48,961 nucleotides of DNA, taken from NCBI GenBank assembly GCA_003671275.1, contig QWPB01000045.1, positions 1-48,961 on the forward strand, in the 5' to 3' direction. Positions 35,336 through 43,425 of the stretch are shown here, piece after piece. Numbering within the stretch: position 1 is the first letter of the stretch; each line of letters begins with the position of its first letter. Source of the stretch: Planctomycetota bacterium. GTDB lineage: Bacteria; Planctomycetota; Planctomycetia; Planctomycetales; Planctomycetaceae. Below the pieces are notes generated by a model. It did not search any database and was not told the origin of the DNA. It saw only the letters and a list, made by a program, of their open reading frames with translations. Both the position numbers and the translations under genes were made by a program.

Positions 35336-37225
35336 TCAGGCCGGTCGAGTAATCAGAGGTGTCCGGTTCACGATCCCGTATCCATAGAAAAACAATGTCG
35401 CCAGCAGGCAGGCCGTTGCGAACCAGTCCCCACCCAAAACGTACCAGCTTTGCCGGGAGTCCAAGGGGATCTGTCCCACAAGCGTCATGTTGGCCTGCTT
35501 GGGCATGCGGCCCGTTTCGGGGTCGATCAGTGTGGTTCGTTTGGGATTCCGCTTTGCTTTCAAACGGTCCATGTCAATCAAGACTTCAGGATCCCGCAGA
35601 CGCCCATTTCCATCAATGATCGCAGAGATCCCCGTGTTGACCGCCCGCACCATCGGGACTCGCGTTTCGATGCACCGGAACGAGGCCGTGATCAGGTGCT
35701 GGTCCAACTCACTCGAACCGTGGAACCAACCGTCATTCGTCAGGTTGACCAGGCAATCAACATCGCCGCTGATGGCCTCCGCAGCTCGCTTGTCCGCAGG
35801 CAAACGAGTGGCTGCGACGGAACTGCGAACCAATTGGGGAACTGTGTCTTCGTAGCAGATCAGCGGCAGCATCCGGCATTCTTTGTGGCGGAATACCGCA
35901 ACGGATTCTCCGGCATCCAGCCCGAAGTTCTCGGCAAACGGCGTGAACTTGTGCAGGCCGGGAATCCAGTCTCGGAGGGGAATGTACTCCCCGAATGGGA
36001 CGCGATGCAGTTTGTCGTATCGCCCCTGAATTCCCACTCCCGGCTGGACAAAGGCTGCCGAATTAAAGTGCCGTGCCCGACCGTTCGCGGCAGCGTATCG
36101 GTCGACTCCGATGACCAGCGAGGCCCGGGCTTCATCCGACATGTTCTTCAAGAGGGTCTGCACGCTGCTGTCTTTCCAGCGTTCCGCCGGGATCAGCGGG
36201 TGCAGGGCGGCCAGTTCTTTGTCGCTCATTCCCGGGGGAGCTTCGAGCAGCGAATAGGGGATCATCGATTCGGGCCAGATGATGACTTCGGCCCCCTCAC
36301 GAACAGCCCACATGTGCAGGTCGAGATAAGTGCGAATGATCCGATCGGACTCGTTGGGGTCTCCTTTCACGCTGGAATCGAAGTTGCCCTGAATCAACCC
36401 GACGCGCGGGCCCGCTGTGAACGTTGCCTGGGACAACCGAATCGCCCCGTACACCAGACTGGCGGTGCAGAGTCCGACCGTCAACATGACTTGAGCCCGC
36501 AGGGAATGCAGGGGCCGATCGGGAACCGGAGTGATGACCGTGGTGCCTTCCATACCATCGACTTTTGCCCAACGGGCCAGTCGGTCCATCGGAATCAGGG
36601 AGGCCAGGCAGGCGTTCACCATGACGACGAGAAAGCTGACGCCATAGCTTCCAACGAGGTCGCTGATTTGCGTGATGGCTGTCCAGCGGTGCTGACTATG
36701 ACCGAGGAAGTACCAGGCAAAACCCGTCATGAAATGGGCTCGGGCAAACTCGAGTCCGACCCAGACCAGCGGGGCCGCCACAGTGAGCGGTAATGCCAGC
36801 CGATGCACTGCCACGCGTGTGGCGATTACAAACGCCGGGAAATAGAACGCCGCGTAAAAGGCCATCGCCCCCCATGCGGTATACATGGTGGCATCCCCGA
36901 GTCGCATCCACTGCAGCGTGGGGAACCAGAACAATGCTCCCGCCCACCAGGTCGCCAGCAGTGTTCCCTTCAGCGGGCGGCGGAATCGGACCAGTGCCAG
37001 GAGGGGAACCAGCGCCAGCCATGCCAGCCATCCCAAATCCAGGGGCGTAAAGGAGGCATACAGCAGCAAGGCTGTCATTGGCCCCAGAATCCAGGGGGCT
37101 CGTGAGGGGAGCGGTGCTGAGCGGGCCTTGTCCAGCAGGGCCTGAACCACCAATCGGTGTTCCGGAAGGTCGTTCGGGGCCATCGACTCTGCCACGCGTG
37201 CGGCCTCCGGTGCGGGTGCGGACAT
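35336..37225 (-). CDS. lnt: Apolipoprotein N-acyltransferase
   Basis: 629 residues from the ATG at 37225 (a TTG one codon earlier is not needed; AAGGA lies 6 bases before the ATG). The N-terminal half has about six to eight membrane helices (for example WLAWLALVPLLALV, AFYAAFYFPAFVIA, VSFLVVMVNACLASL). The C-terminal half is a periplasmic CN-hydrolase domain with Glu in IIWPESM (about 320), Lys in YDKLHRVPFGEY (about 404) and Cys in LICYED (about 454), matching the Lnt Glu-Lys-Cys triad. It attaches the third acyl chain to outer-membrane lipoproteins. Somewhat longer than the 510 residues of E. coli Lnt. 31 bases after moeA. Confidence 0.92.
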   Translation of the reverse strand: MSAPAPEAARVAESMAPNDLPEHRLVVQALLDKARSAPLPSRAPWILGPMTALLLYASFTPLDLGWLAWLALVPLLALVRFRRPLKGTLLATWWAGALFWFPTLQWMRLGDATMYTAWGAMAFYAAFYFPAFVIATRVAVHRLALPLTVAAPLVWVGLEFARAHFMTGFAWYFLGHSQHRWTAITQISDLVGSYGVSFLVVMVNACLASLIPMDRLARWAKVDGMEGTTVITPVPDRPLHSLRAQVMLTVGLCTASLVYGAIRLSQATFTAGPRVGLIQGNFDSSVKGDPNESDRIIRTYLDLHMWAVREGAEVIIWPESMIPYSLLEAPPGMSDKELAALHPLIPAERWKDSSVQTLLKNMSDEARASLVIGVDRYAAANGRARHFNSAAFVQPGVGIQGRYDKLHRVPFGEYIPLRDWIPGLHKFTPFAENFGLDAGESVAVFRHKECRMLPLICYEDTVPQLVRSSVAATRLPADKRAAEAISGDVDCLVNLTNDGWFHGSSELDQHLITASFRCIETRVPMVRAVNTGISAIIDGNGRLRDPEVLIDMDRLKAKRNPKRTTLIDPETGRMPKQANMTLVGQIPLDSRQSWYVLGGDWFATACLLATLFFYGYGIVNRTPLITRPA

Positions 37226-37256
37226 CAAGGTTCCTTCCGTGAAACCTGTCGGGCAA

Positions 37257-38534
37257 TCAGGCGGTCCCGATCCACCCCGTGAACGGGATCACCTCGACCA
37301 GTGCTCCACGTACGAGATCGTTGGGCCCGGCTGGTAAGACCATCAGGGCATTTGATGAGGCCGTTGACTTCAGGTCGAACGAGCCTTTCCAGTCAACGGG
37401 CTTCACCCGCCAACCGGTCCCCTGAGCCTCCATCCGCGCGGGAAGGTAAGTCGGACGGGGGTCGGAAAACTGGAAATCACTCTCCAGCTCTGCCAGCCAG
37501 GGAACGGGTTCCGCAGGCGACAGATTGAGCAGTCGCCGCACGGCTGTGCGGACGAACACTTCGAAGCAAACCATACTGCTGACAGGATTTCCGGGCAAGC
37601 CGAAGATCCATCGGGGTAGATTGTCCGCCGTTCGCTCCGGTGGCAGATATCCATACCAGAGGGGCTTACCCGGTCGCATATGAATTTTATGGAACAGCTC
37701 TTTAACGCCTAGTTCCTTGAGTACCTGCGGGACGAGATCGAGCTTGCCGGCGGAAACGCCCCCGGTCAGGCACAGGATGTCCGCCTGTAAGGCCCGCCCG
37801 ATTTTATGCCGCAGTTCATCGAGATTATCGCGGGCGATCCCATGAACGATCGGCGTCGCTCCCAGCAATTGTACTTGCGCGGCCAGCATCGACTGGTTGC
37901 TGTTCCGGATCTGGGCCCCGCCGGGCGTCTCTTCAATCGAGACGAGTTCATCGCCGGTCGACAACAGAGAAATTGTTGGTCGCGGGGCCACTTTGACCCA
38001 GCTTTGTCCCAGTTCGGCGAGCAACGCCACTTCTTGGGGCCGGATGGCACGTCCCTCACGAAGGACGAGTTCTCCTCGCTGCATCGCGGTGCCCCGCTTG
38101 CCGACATTCGTTCCCGGTTTGAGCTGAGCCTCTGACAGAATCGTCACCCGCTCGGTCATGGAATCGAGGGCGGTTCGTTCGATGGGGACGACGGCATCCG
38201 CCCCAGTCGGCATGGGAGCCCCTGTCATGACGCGCGCGGCGGTCCCAGGGGTGATTTCACGCTGGGGCATCTGCCCGGCGGTGATCTCTTCGATGACGAA
38301 GAACGATCGCGTTCCCGTTCCATCGTCGCTGGCTCGCAATGCGTATCCATCGACCAGCGACTTATCGAACGGCGGTGAATCGAGATCGCTGACAATGTCC
38401 TCGGCCAGAGTCTGGCCCATCGATTCCAGCAGTGATGTCACCTGCGCAGGGCGCGGTTTGATACTGCTGCAAATCAAGGCCAGGGCCTCGGCAACGCTTC
38501 GCATTCGGACCATTCCTTCGCGGGGTTGACTCAT
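37257..38534 (-). CDS. moeA: Molybdopterin molybdenumtransferase MoeA
   Basis: 425 residues, family length. Typical segments in order: SPPFDKSLVDGYALRASD (domain with conserved PxxDxSxxDGYA), AARVMTGAPMPTGADAVVPIE, GTNVGKRGTAMQRGE, RPTISLLSTGDELV, QIRNSNQSMLAAQV, DILCLTGGVSAGKLDLVP and FGLPGNPVSSMVCFEVFV. It inserts molybdate into adenylated molybdopterin to finish molybdenum cofactor. GAGAGGG precedes the ATG. No other mo- gene or molybdoenzyme is in the window. Reads in the same direction as, and probably with, lnt. Confidence 0.95.
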   Translation of the reverse strand: MSQPREGMVRMRSVAEALALICSSIKPRPAQVTSLLESMGQTLAEDIVSDLDSPPFDKSLVDGYALRASDDGTGTRSFFVIEEITAGQMPQREITPGTAARVMTGAPMPTGADAVVPIERTALDSMTERVTILSEAQLKPGTNVGKRGTAMQRGELVLREGRAIRPQEVALLAELGQSWVKVAPRPTISLLSTGDELVSIEETPGGAQIRNSNQSMLAAQVQLLGATPIVHGIARDNLDELRHKIGRALQADILCLTGGVSAGKLDLVPQVLKELGVKELFHKIHMRPGKPLWYGYLPPERTADNLPRWIFGLPGNPVSSMVCFEVFVRTAVRRLLNLSPAEPVPWLAELESDFQFSDPRPTYLPARMEAQGTGWRVKPVDWKGSFDLKSTASSNALMVLPAGPNDLVRGALVEVIPFTGWIGTA

Positions 38535-38607
38535 TCGATCCCTCTCCAGAGCGGCATGAACCGGGGTGACCGCGTGAGATTCGAGCGGCGGGTGGGCCCC
38601 CGAGTTA

Positions 38608-39915
38608 TCACTTGGTCAGGTCCACGACGATCAGTTCCTTGTCGTTGCGCACGTACATCCGCCCGTTGGCAAACGCGGGAGCACACCAGACCACCTCCCG
38701 GCCAAACGCGTTGTTCGTCGGGTCGATGACATGCATCCGGGACAGCTCCTCGAAGCCTTTCGAGTCCAGTTTTCCGATGACTAGGTCGCCCTTCTCCGTG
38801 AACATCCAGAACTTGTTCGTCTCACCGGCACGAACCAGAAACACCGTACCACTGCCCTGCTTGCGACCGCCCAACGGTTCGGTGGTCGACCAGACAATGT
38901 CACCGCTGGGGATGTCGATGCAGCGCATTTCACCGCTCTGATCGAATCCGTAGACCCGGCCATCGAGCAGAAAGGGCTGGACGTTGACCGGTGAGAGAGC
39001 GTGCTTCTCCTGGTTCCACCACAAAACCTTGGCACCTGGCTTGTCCGGGGAGAGTTCCAGCATCAGATTCTTGTTGTCGTACCCCCCCACAAACAGGTGG
39101 TTCCCATGCAGAATGGGGGTCATGATGATGGACCCGTTGGTCCCTTCGTAATCGACAGACCAGAATTGTCTGCCCGTCGCGGGGTCGACCGAATAGACCG
39201 CCTCCGGGCTGCAAAGGATCAACTGGCGGGTTCCGCCGTGTTGAATAATGAGGGGGGGCGAGTACCCCTGTTCACGGGCCGTGCCGGTTCGCCAGACTTC
39301 ATCGCCGGTGTCTTTGTGAAGCGCCACGCAATGTGAACCCGCTCCGCCAGCCAGAATGATCAGGTGGTCCCCATCGATCAGCGGCTGGCTGGCATAGCCC
39401 CAGAGGGCCGATTTGGTGTTGTAAGTTTGCTTCAGGTTCTTGGACCAGAGGATGTCCCCCTGGCGGGCATCCAGGCAGGTAATCTGCCCCTCGGCCCCAT
39501 GGACGTAGACCTTGCCCGCATGAATCAGCGGCGTCGCGCGGGGCCCCGCCGGGTACGAGATCCCGTATTTCTCGGGATGTTCCTGCGACCAGAGCTTCTT
39601 TCCCGTCTTCTCATCGAAACAAAGGATTCGTTCGGTTCCCGTGAACTCGGCCCGGTTGAAATTGTCGACTTTCACGTTATCGGCGGTGACATAGTCCGTG
39701 ACGTAGACCTTGCCTTGGGCGACTGCCGGTCCGGAGTAGCCTCCCGCAACAGCAGCGGTCCACGCCACCTTGGGCTGGGCGGGCAGCTTGTCGACCAGAC
39801 CTGTTTCTCGCCAGACGTTGTCCCGCTGAGCCCCCATCCACTGGGGCCAGTCATCCGCCCGGGCCACGGTCGATATCCATACCAGTAGTCCCGCCAGGGC
39901 CAGTTGACGCATCAT
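38608..39915 (-). CDS. Exported PQQ-type beta-propeller protein
   Basis: 435 residues from the ATG at 39915 (an ATG one codon later is equally possible). A signal peptide (MMRQLALAGLLVWISTVARA) is followed by DDWPQWMGAQRDNVWRETGL, the WPQxxGPxRDG-like opening usual in planctomycete PQQ-repeat proteins. Repeated blades of the type GKVYVTDYV, ERILCFDEKTGKKLWSQ, ITCLDARQGDILWSKN, CVALHKDTGDEVWRTG and VYSVDPATGRQFWSVD show the PQQ/YVTN fold. No PQQ-binding or dehydrogenase catalytic residues are evident, so it is more likely a structural or binding propeller than an alcohol dehydrogenase. Periplasmic. Confidence 0.88.
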   Translation of the reverse strand: MMRQLALAGLLVWISTVARADDWPQWMGAQRDNVWRETGLVDKLPAQPKVAWTAAVAGGYSGPAVAQGKVYVTDYVTADNVKVDNFNRAEFTGTERILCFDEKTGKKLWSQEHPEKYGISYPAGPRATPLIHAGKVYVHGAEGQITCLDARQGDILWSKNLKQTYNTKSALWGYASQPLIDGDHLIILAGGAGSHCVALHKDTGDEVWRTGTAREQGYSPPLIIQHGGTRQLILCSPEAVYSVDPATGRQFWSVDYEGTNGSIIMTPILHGNHLFVGGYDNKNLMLELSPDKPGAKVLWWNQEKHALSPVNVQPFLLDGRVYGFDQSGEMRCIDIPSGDIVWSTTEPLGGRKQGSGTVFLVRAGETNKFWMFTEKGDLVIGKLDSKGFEELSRMHVIDPTNNAFGREVVWCAPAFANGRMYVRNDKELIVVDLTK

Positions 39916-40104
39916 TTCATCCAATCCAAGAAGAGAGGAACCGCTCGGCTCGTAGTTTACCACTCCCCTGGAAAGGCGTCACGTGCCAGCCAGAAGGACT
40001 GCGAATCGACGATTGCTCCGATCGACAGGTTTTATCAATTTCTGAATCAAGCGAGAGTCCGGTTGCGGTATTCTGCGCCGATCCCCCTCGCTGGAGAACG
40101 GCCC

Positions 40105-41109
40105 ATGGCGACCGAGACGTTTGTCGGAACCTTCAATGTCCTGAATCTGATCAGCGCTGACTTTCCGTATTACGACAAAGACTCACTCTACTCCCCGGCG
40201 GACTTCGAAAAGAAGACCCGCTGGATCGGGCAACAGCTTGACCGGATGCGCGCAGATGTCGTGGGCTTTCAGGAAGTGTTTCACACGTCGGCCTTGCAGG
40301 CGGCACTGAATCAAAGTGAACACTTGCGCGGGGTGCCTCCGATCGTCGTCGGCACGCAGGAAACCGAACGCCCGGGGGTCCATCCCGGAATCGCCTTGGT
40401 CGCGAAAGGCGGCGCGGAACTGATCGCCGCGATCACTGCGTTTCCTGATGTGGCCAAACTCAACTCGCCCGAGTTGTCGGTCTCGATCAACGCGTTCTCC
40501 CGTCCTGTCCTGAAGGCCCGGGTGCAGCTCTTTCCATCGATGGAAGTCACGGTTTTCGTGGCCCACCTCAAGTCAAAGCGTCCCAGCTATATCGAGGGGG
40601 AATCGCCGAAGAATCCGGTGCACCGGGCCTTGGGCTGTGCTCGTTCGCTGATTCGTCGCGCGGCTGAGGCGGCTGCCTTGCGGGCCTTGGTTCTCGATGA
40701 AATTCGGGGTCAGTCGCGACCCGTTATCGTGATGGGCGACTTGAATGACACCGAGCGGTCCGTAACCACGCAGATGATCTCCGGAGATCCCCCGTTCTAC
40801 CGTATCCCGCGTGCCCAAAAGGAGGAGATTTGGGACACGTTGCTCTACTCGGCCCAGGAAATTCAGCTGCGACAAAGTACCAGAGATCTGTACTACACGC
40901 ATATTTTCAATGGGTTCTATGAGTCGCTCGATCACGTTCTGGTGAGTGAGGAGTTCTACTCCCGCAACCCGGATCGCGTGGCGGAGTTGGATTTCGTTCG
41001 CGTCCTGACCGATCACCTGCAGGACGAAACGCAGACAATGACCGAGGGGAACCCGCTCACCTCGGATCACGGCCAGGTCGTGGCCCGTATTCGGCTCCGG
41101 ACGACGTAG
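40105..41109 (+). CDS. Endonuclease/exonuclease/phosphatase-fold metal hydrolase
   Basis: 334 residues from the ATG at 40105 with TGGAGAA upstream; a longer frame to 39904 overlaps the divergent gene and is not used. EEP fold motifs are present: GTFNVLNL, VVGFQEVF (metal Glu), VTVFVAHLKSKRP (His), VMGDLNDTERS (Asp/Asn), SLDHVLVSEEF and a terminal LTSDHGQVVARI (Asp-His). Such enzymes cleave phosphodiester bonds in nucleic acids, phospholipids or small phosphoesters; nothing here fixes the substrate. No signal peptide, so probably cytosolic. Confidence 0.88.
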   Translation: MATETFVGTFNVLNLISADFPYYDKDSLYSPADFEKKTRWIGQQLDRMRADVVGFQEVFHTSALQAALNQSEHLRGVPPIVVGTQETERPGVHPGIALVAKGGAELIAAITAFPDVAKLNSPELSVSINAFSRPVLKARVQLFPSMEVTVFVAHLKSKRPSYIEGESPKNPVHRALGCARSLIRRAAEAAALRALVLDEIRGQSRPVIVMGDLNDTERSVTTQMISGDPPFYRIPRAQKEEIWDTLLYSAQEIQLRQSTRDLYYTHIFNGFYESLDHVLVSEEFYSRNPDRVAELDFVRVLTDHLQDETQTMTEGNPLTSDHGQVVARIRLRTT

Positions 41110-41123
41110 TCCCTTATCCCGGC

Positions 41124-41615
41124 TCAGACGCCCGACCAGAGCATGACAATGGCCGAGGCGTCCATGGACTCCTCATGTCCCACAGGGCCGACTCTTTCGC
41201 CGGTCTTGGCTTTCACGTTGACGCAGCTGGAATCGATACCGATGGTTTGGGCAATCGCCTGGACCATGGCTTGTTTGCAGGGCGAGAGCTTGGGACGTTG
41301 AGCGAATACCGTGCAGTCGACGTTGACCACCGACCAGCCGCGGGTTCGTGCCGCTTGCACGGCGGCTTTCAGTAGCACTCGGGAATCCGTTCCGTGATAT
41401 TGGGGATCGGTATCCGGAAACCACTCGCCAATATCCCCGAGTCCAGCGGCTCCCAGGACGGCGTCCGTGATTGCATGCAGCAGGACATCGCCATCACTAT
41501 GGGCGACGAATCCTTTTTCGTGAGGGATCTCCACCCCGCCGATCACCAGACGACGGCCCGCTTCCAGGCGATGCGTGTCATGGCCCAGGCCCACACGGTA
41601 AGGAGTAGTCGACAT
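41124..41615 (-). CDS. ispF: 2-C-methyl-D-erythritol 2,4-cyclodiphosphate synthase
   Basis: 163 residues from the ATG at 41615, family length about 159. Metal ligands D13 and H15 (LGHDTHR) and H47 (HSDGDVLLH) are present, with DIGEWFPDTDPQYHGTDS and NVDCTVFAQRPKLSP and the C-terminal KAKTGERVGPVGHEESMDASAI, all signature IspF blocks. It forms MEcPP in the non-mevalonate isoprenoid pathway. ispD is not adjacent. Converges with the EEP-fold gene across 14 bases. Confidence 0.96.
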   Translation of the reverse strand: MSTTPYRVGLGHDTHRLEAGRRLVIGGVEIPHEKGFVAHSDGDVLLHAITDAVLGAAGLGDIGEWFPDTDPQYHGTDSRVLLKAAVQAARTRGWSVVNVDCTVFAQRPKLSPCKQAMVQAIAQTIGIDSSCVNVKAKTGERVGPVGHEESMDASAIVMLWSGV

Positions 41616-41681
41616 GGAACGAACCTCTTCCGGGGAGTCTCCCCGGCGGTACGTCATCTCAACCGCTGACCGGGAAGCAGA

Positions 41682-42536
41682 TCAGTCCATCGAGTTTATG
41701 GGAACTGCCTTGGAAACGGCAGCGGATACGGTTTGGGGAGTCACCGGAGGAGTTGTCTTACGATGCCGGGCAGCCCGTCGCCACTTCCAGTAAGTGGTCA
41801 AGGTGGGCTGTCCCCAGATGGCGGACTTCCGGCCAGTGGTGTTCACGGCAACAGCGGTCCCCGCGACGATATTCCGTAGGGTTTCGCTGACCTGATGCAG
41901 ATTGTGGTAGGTCATGCGTCGCTGAATGATCAGCGACGTTTCGGTTTGTTCGTTGAACGGAGCCCGGAAGTGTCCATAGACCGGTCCAGTATCGATTCCG
42001 TGATCGATCCGTAGCAACGTCATGCCGACGCGCTCCATGTCCCCGTTGACCAATGCCCAGAAGCATCCATGAGCGTTTCGGTACTCCGGACAGATACCGG
42101 GGTGCATCACAAAGGTGCCATGCGTCGGGATTTCAAAGATGTTTGGTCTGAGCAGGTGTTTACAGCAGGCCAGACTGATGTCTGGTTGAACGGACCACAG
42201 AAACTCCTGGGCCTCGACTGAATTGGGAGAGGACACCGTCAGTATGGGAACCGTCGGAGCGGTGGGATATCGGGCGAAGGACTCTGCTCGGACCTGGGCT
42301 TCGTACTGACGGTTGGCATGGGTCAGGAAGAGCTTCTGATAGAGTCGGTAAGCCAGCAGGTCGAGAGTGGGGAGTATCCCTTGTTTAGAAATGGTCTTTC
42401 GCAGCTTTTGCAGGCGGTATCCCGGGGGTTCGTCAATAATGAGGATTCCCGCCAATTCCGAAAAACTCGCCAGCCAGCGCGGCATCACATCGCGGACCAG
42501 CAATGCATCGGATTGACAGATCAGAACGGTGCGCAT
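41682..42536 (-). CDS. Formyltransferase-fold protein, catalytic Asn not conserved
   Basis: 284 residues. The core FVMHPGICPEYRNAHGCFWALVNGD followed by VGMTLLRIDHGIDTGPVYG aligns with the formyltetrahydrofolate-dependent transferase signature (N-x-H-P/G-S...P-x-Y-R-G...D-x-G-x-D-T-G). His and the GIDTG Asp are present, but the Asn two residues before the His is Val here. The segment after YRN (AHGCFWAL) replaces the usual GxxP. The N-terminus MRTVLICQSDALLVRDVMPRWLA is Rossmann-like. Possibly a sugar or amino-sugar formyltransferase relative, or a non-catalytic homologue. 66 bases upstream of ispF on the same strand. Confidence 0.72.
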   Translation of the reverse strand: MRTVLICQSDALLVRDVMPRWLASFSELAGILIIDEPPGYRLQKLRKTISKQGILPTLDLLAYRLYQKLFLTHANRQYEAQVRAESFARYPTAPTVPILTVSSPNSVEAQEFLWSVQPDISLACCKHLLRPNIFEIPTHGTFVMHPGICPEYRNAHGCFWALVNGDMERVGMTLLRIDHGIDTGPVYGHFRAPFNEQTETSLIIQRRMTYHNLHQVSETLRNIVAGTAVAVNTTGRKSAIWGQPTLTTYWKWRRAARHRKTTPPVTPQTVSAAVSKAVPINSMD

Positions 42537-42704
42537 ATCAGCCAGTCACATCAGCCCAACCAGAACTCCCTCGCCAGAACGTACATTCTATAGGAGCAGT
42601 TGTCCGGATTGAGTGAGTGACCCACTAGTAAATAATCGAATCCTAATACCGAGTCACCCGGAACACATGGCCTGCGGACTGTAGGGAGGGTAACGATTGC
42701 AATG

Positions 42705-42738
42705 AAAAAACCCGGTGTCCGCGACTTGCGGACCCGGG
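42705..42738 (-). terminator. Rho-independent terminator after the cytochrome gene
   Basis: Arms 42711-42722 and 42728-42738 (CCCGG + GTCCGC with GCGGAC + CCGGG, one bulged T) enclose a 5-base loop. On the minus strand the hairpin is followed by a run of six T and CATT. It lies 23 bases beyond the stop at 42762. Confidence 0.92.
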
Positions 42739-42761
42739 GGTGCGTGATGGGCTGATTGCGG

Positions 42762-43256
42762 TTACGGGGCCAGCATATGCTCACCACCTGCGAACTGGGT
42801 ATGGCAGGCGTTGCACTGGATCAATAGCAGCTCCCACTGCTTGCGGGATTCGGCGGCATCCTTCTTCTTGGCGGCTTTGTACAAGCTGCCTCCCACCTCA
42901 CGAACTCCGCTGGCATGTTTGAGCCAGTCAGCTGCGTCCTTCTCCGGCGGGCGACCGATCAGCAGGTTTCCCGACTCGGCCAGAATCAGCGAGTCCGACT
43001 TGATCGCCTTCCAGGTCGCGTTTTCAGTTGGGGCCGTAGTGAGGGCAGCCTTGAGTCGTTTGTATGGTGGTTCGCAGACGTACTCCATGAACTCGTGCAT
43101 GTCCGCTTCGACGGGAACCGTTACAACGGCTGGAGTCTTTTCCGCCGGTTTTTTTTCTTCAGCGTGAATCGGGTCGACCGAGGGGGTGGCGTAGATTGCC
43201 AAACCGAAAGCCAGCAGGCCCATCAGCCAGCCGCCGGAAAGCGAAATCGATCGCAT
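42762..43256 (-). CDS. Exported monoheme c-type cytochrome (cytochrome c'/c556-like)
   Basis: 164 residues from the ATG at 43256 with AGGTGA 5-8 bases upstream; the longer frame is rejected because the signal peptide begins at this ATG. Signal peptide (SGGWLMGLLAFGLAIYATPS), a Lys/Pro-rich spacer, then a helical domain with the single heme motif C148-N-A-C-H152 close to the C-terminus. The late CxxCH after three predicted helices (HEFMEYVCEPPYKRLKAALT, KSDSLILAESGNLLI, AADWLKHASGVREVGGSLYKAAKKK) is the layout of cytochrome c'/c556 four-helix bundles. Periplasmic electron carrier or ligand sensor; single-gene unit. Confidence 0.87.
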   Translation of the reverse strand: MRSISLSGGWLMGLLAFGLAIYATPSVDPIHAEEKKPAEKTPAVVTVPVEADMHEFMEYVCEPPYKRLKAALTTAPTENATWKAIKSDSLILAESGNLLIGRPPEKDAADWLKHASGVREVGGSLYKAAKKKDAAESRKQWELLLIQCNACHTQFAGGEHMLAP

Positions 43257-43367
43257 GGTGTCACCTGAGAAACCGGGGATGTGAGTGTCGATTTCTACCC
43301 GACCGACAACGCAATTCCCAGCGATCAGACCATTCATTTCGACCGAAAGCCCCCCCGAGAAACCAAC

Positions 43368-43396
43368 CCGCCCCGGCAGGAATCCTGCCGGGGTGG
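43368..43396 (-). terminator. Strong stem-loop after the RTX protein gene
   Basis: A perfect 10-bp stem (CCCCGGCAGG 43371-43380 / CCTGCCGGGG 43384-43393, loop AAT) can extend by three more pairs. It lies about 30 bases past the stop at 43426 and is followed on the minus strand only by a poor T stretch (GGGTTGGTTTC). Probable terminator; shares the GGCAGG/CCTGCC core with the palindrome at 4755-4779. Confidence 0.65.
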
Positions 43397-43425
43397 CGGT
43401 GTCTGAGTCTCCGGGATGGAGATGA

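Noticed and set aside
38608-39915. PQQ-dependent alcohol dehydrogenase
   Set aside because: Propeller repeats are clear, but the catalytic and PQQ-binding residues and the cytochrome domain are not; called only as a propeller protein.
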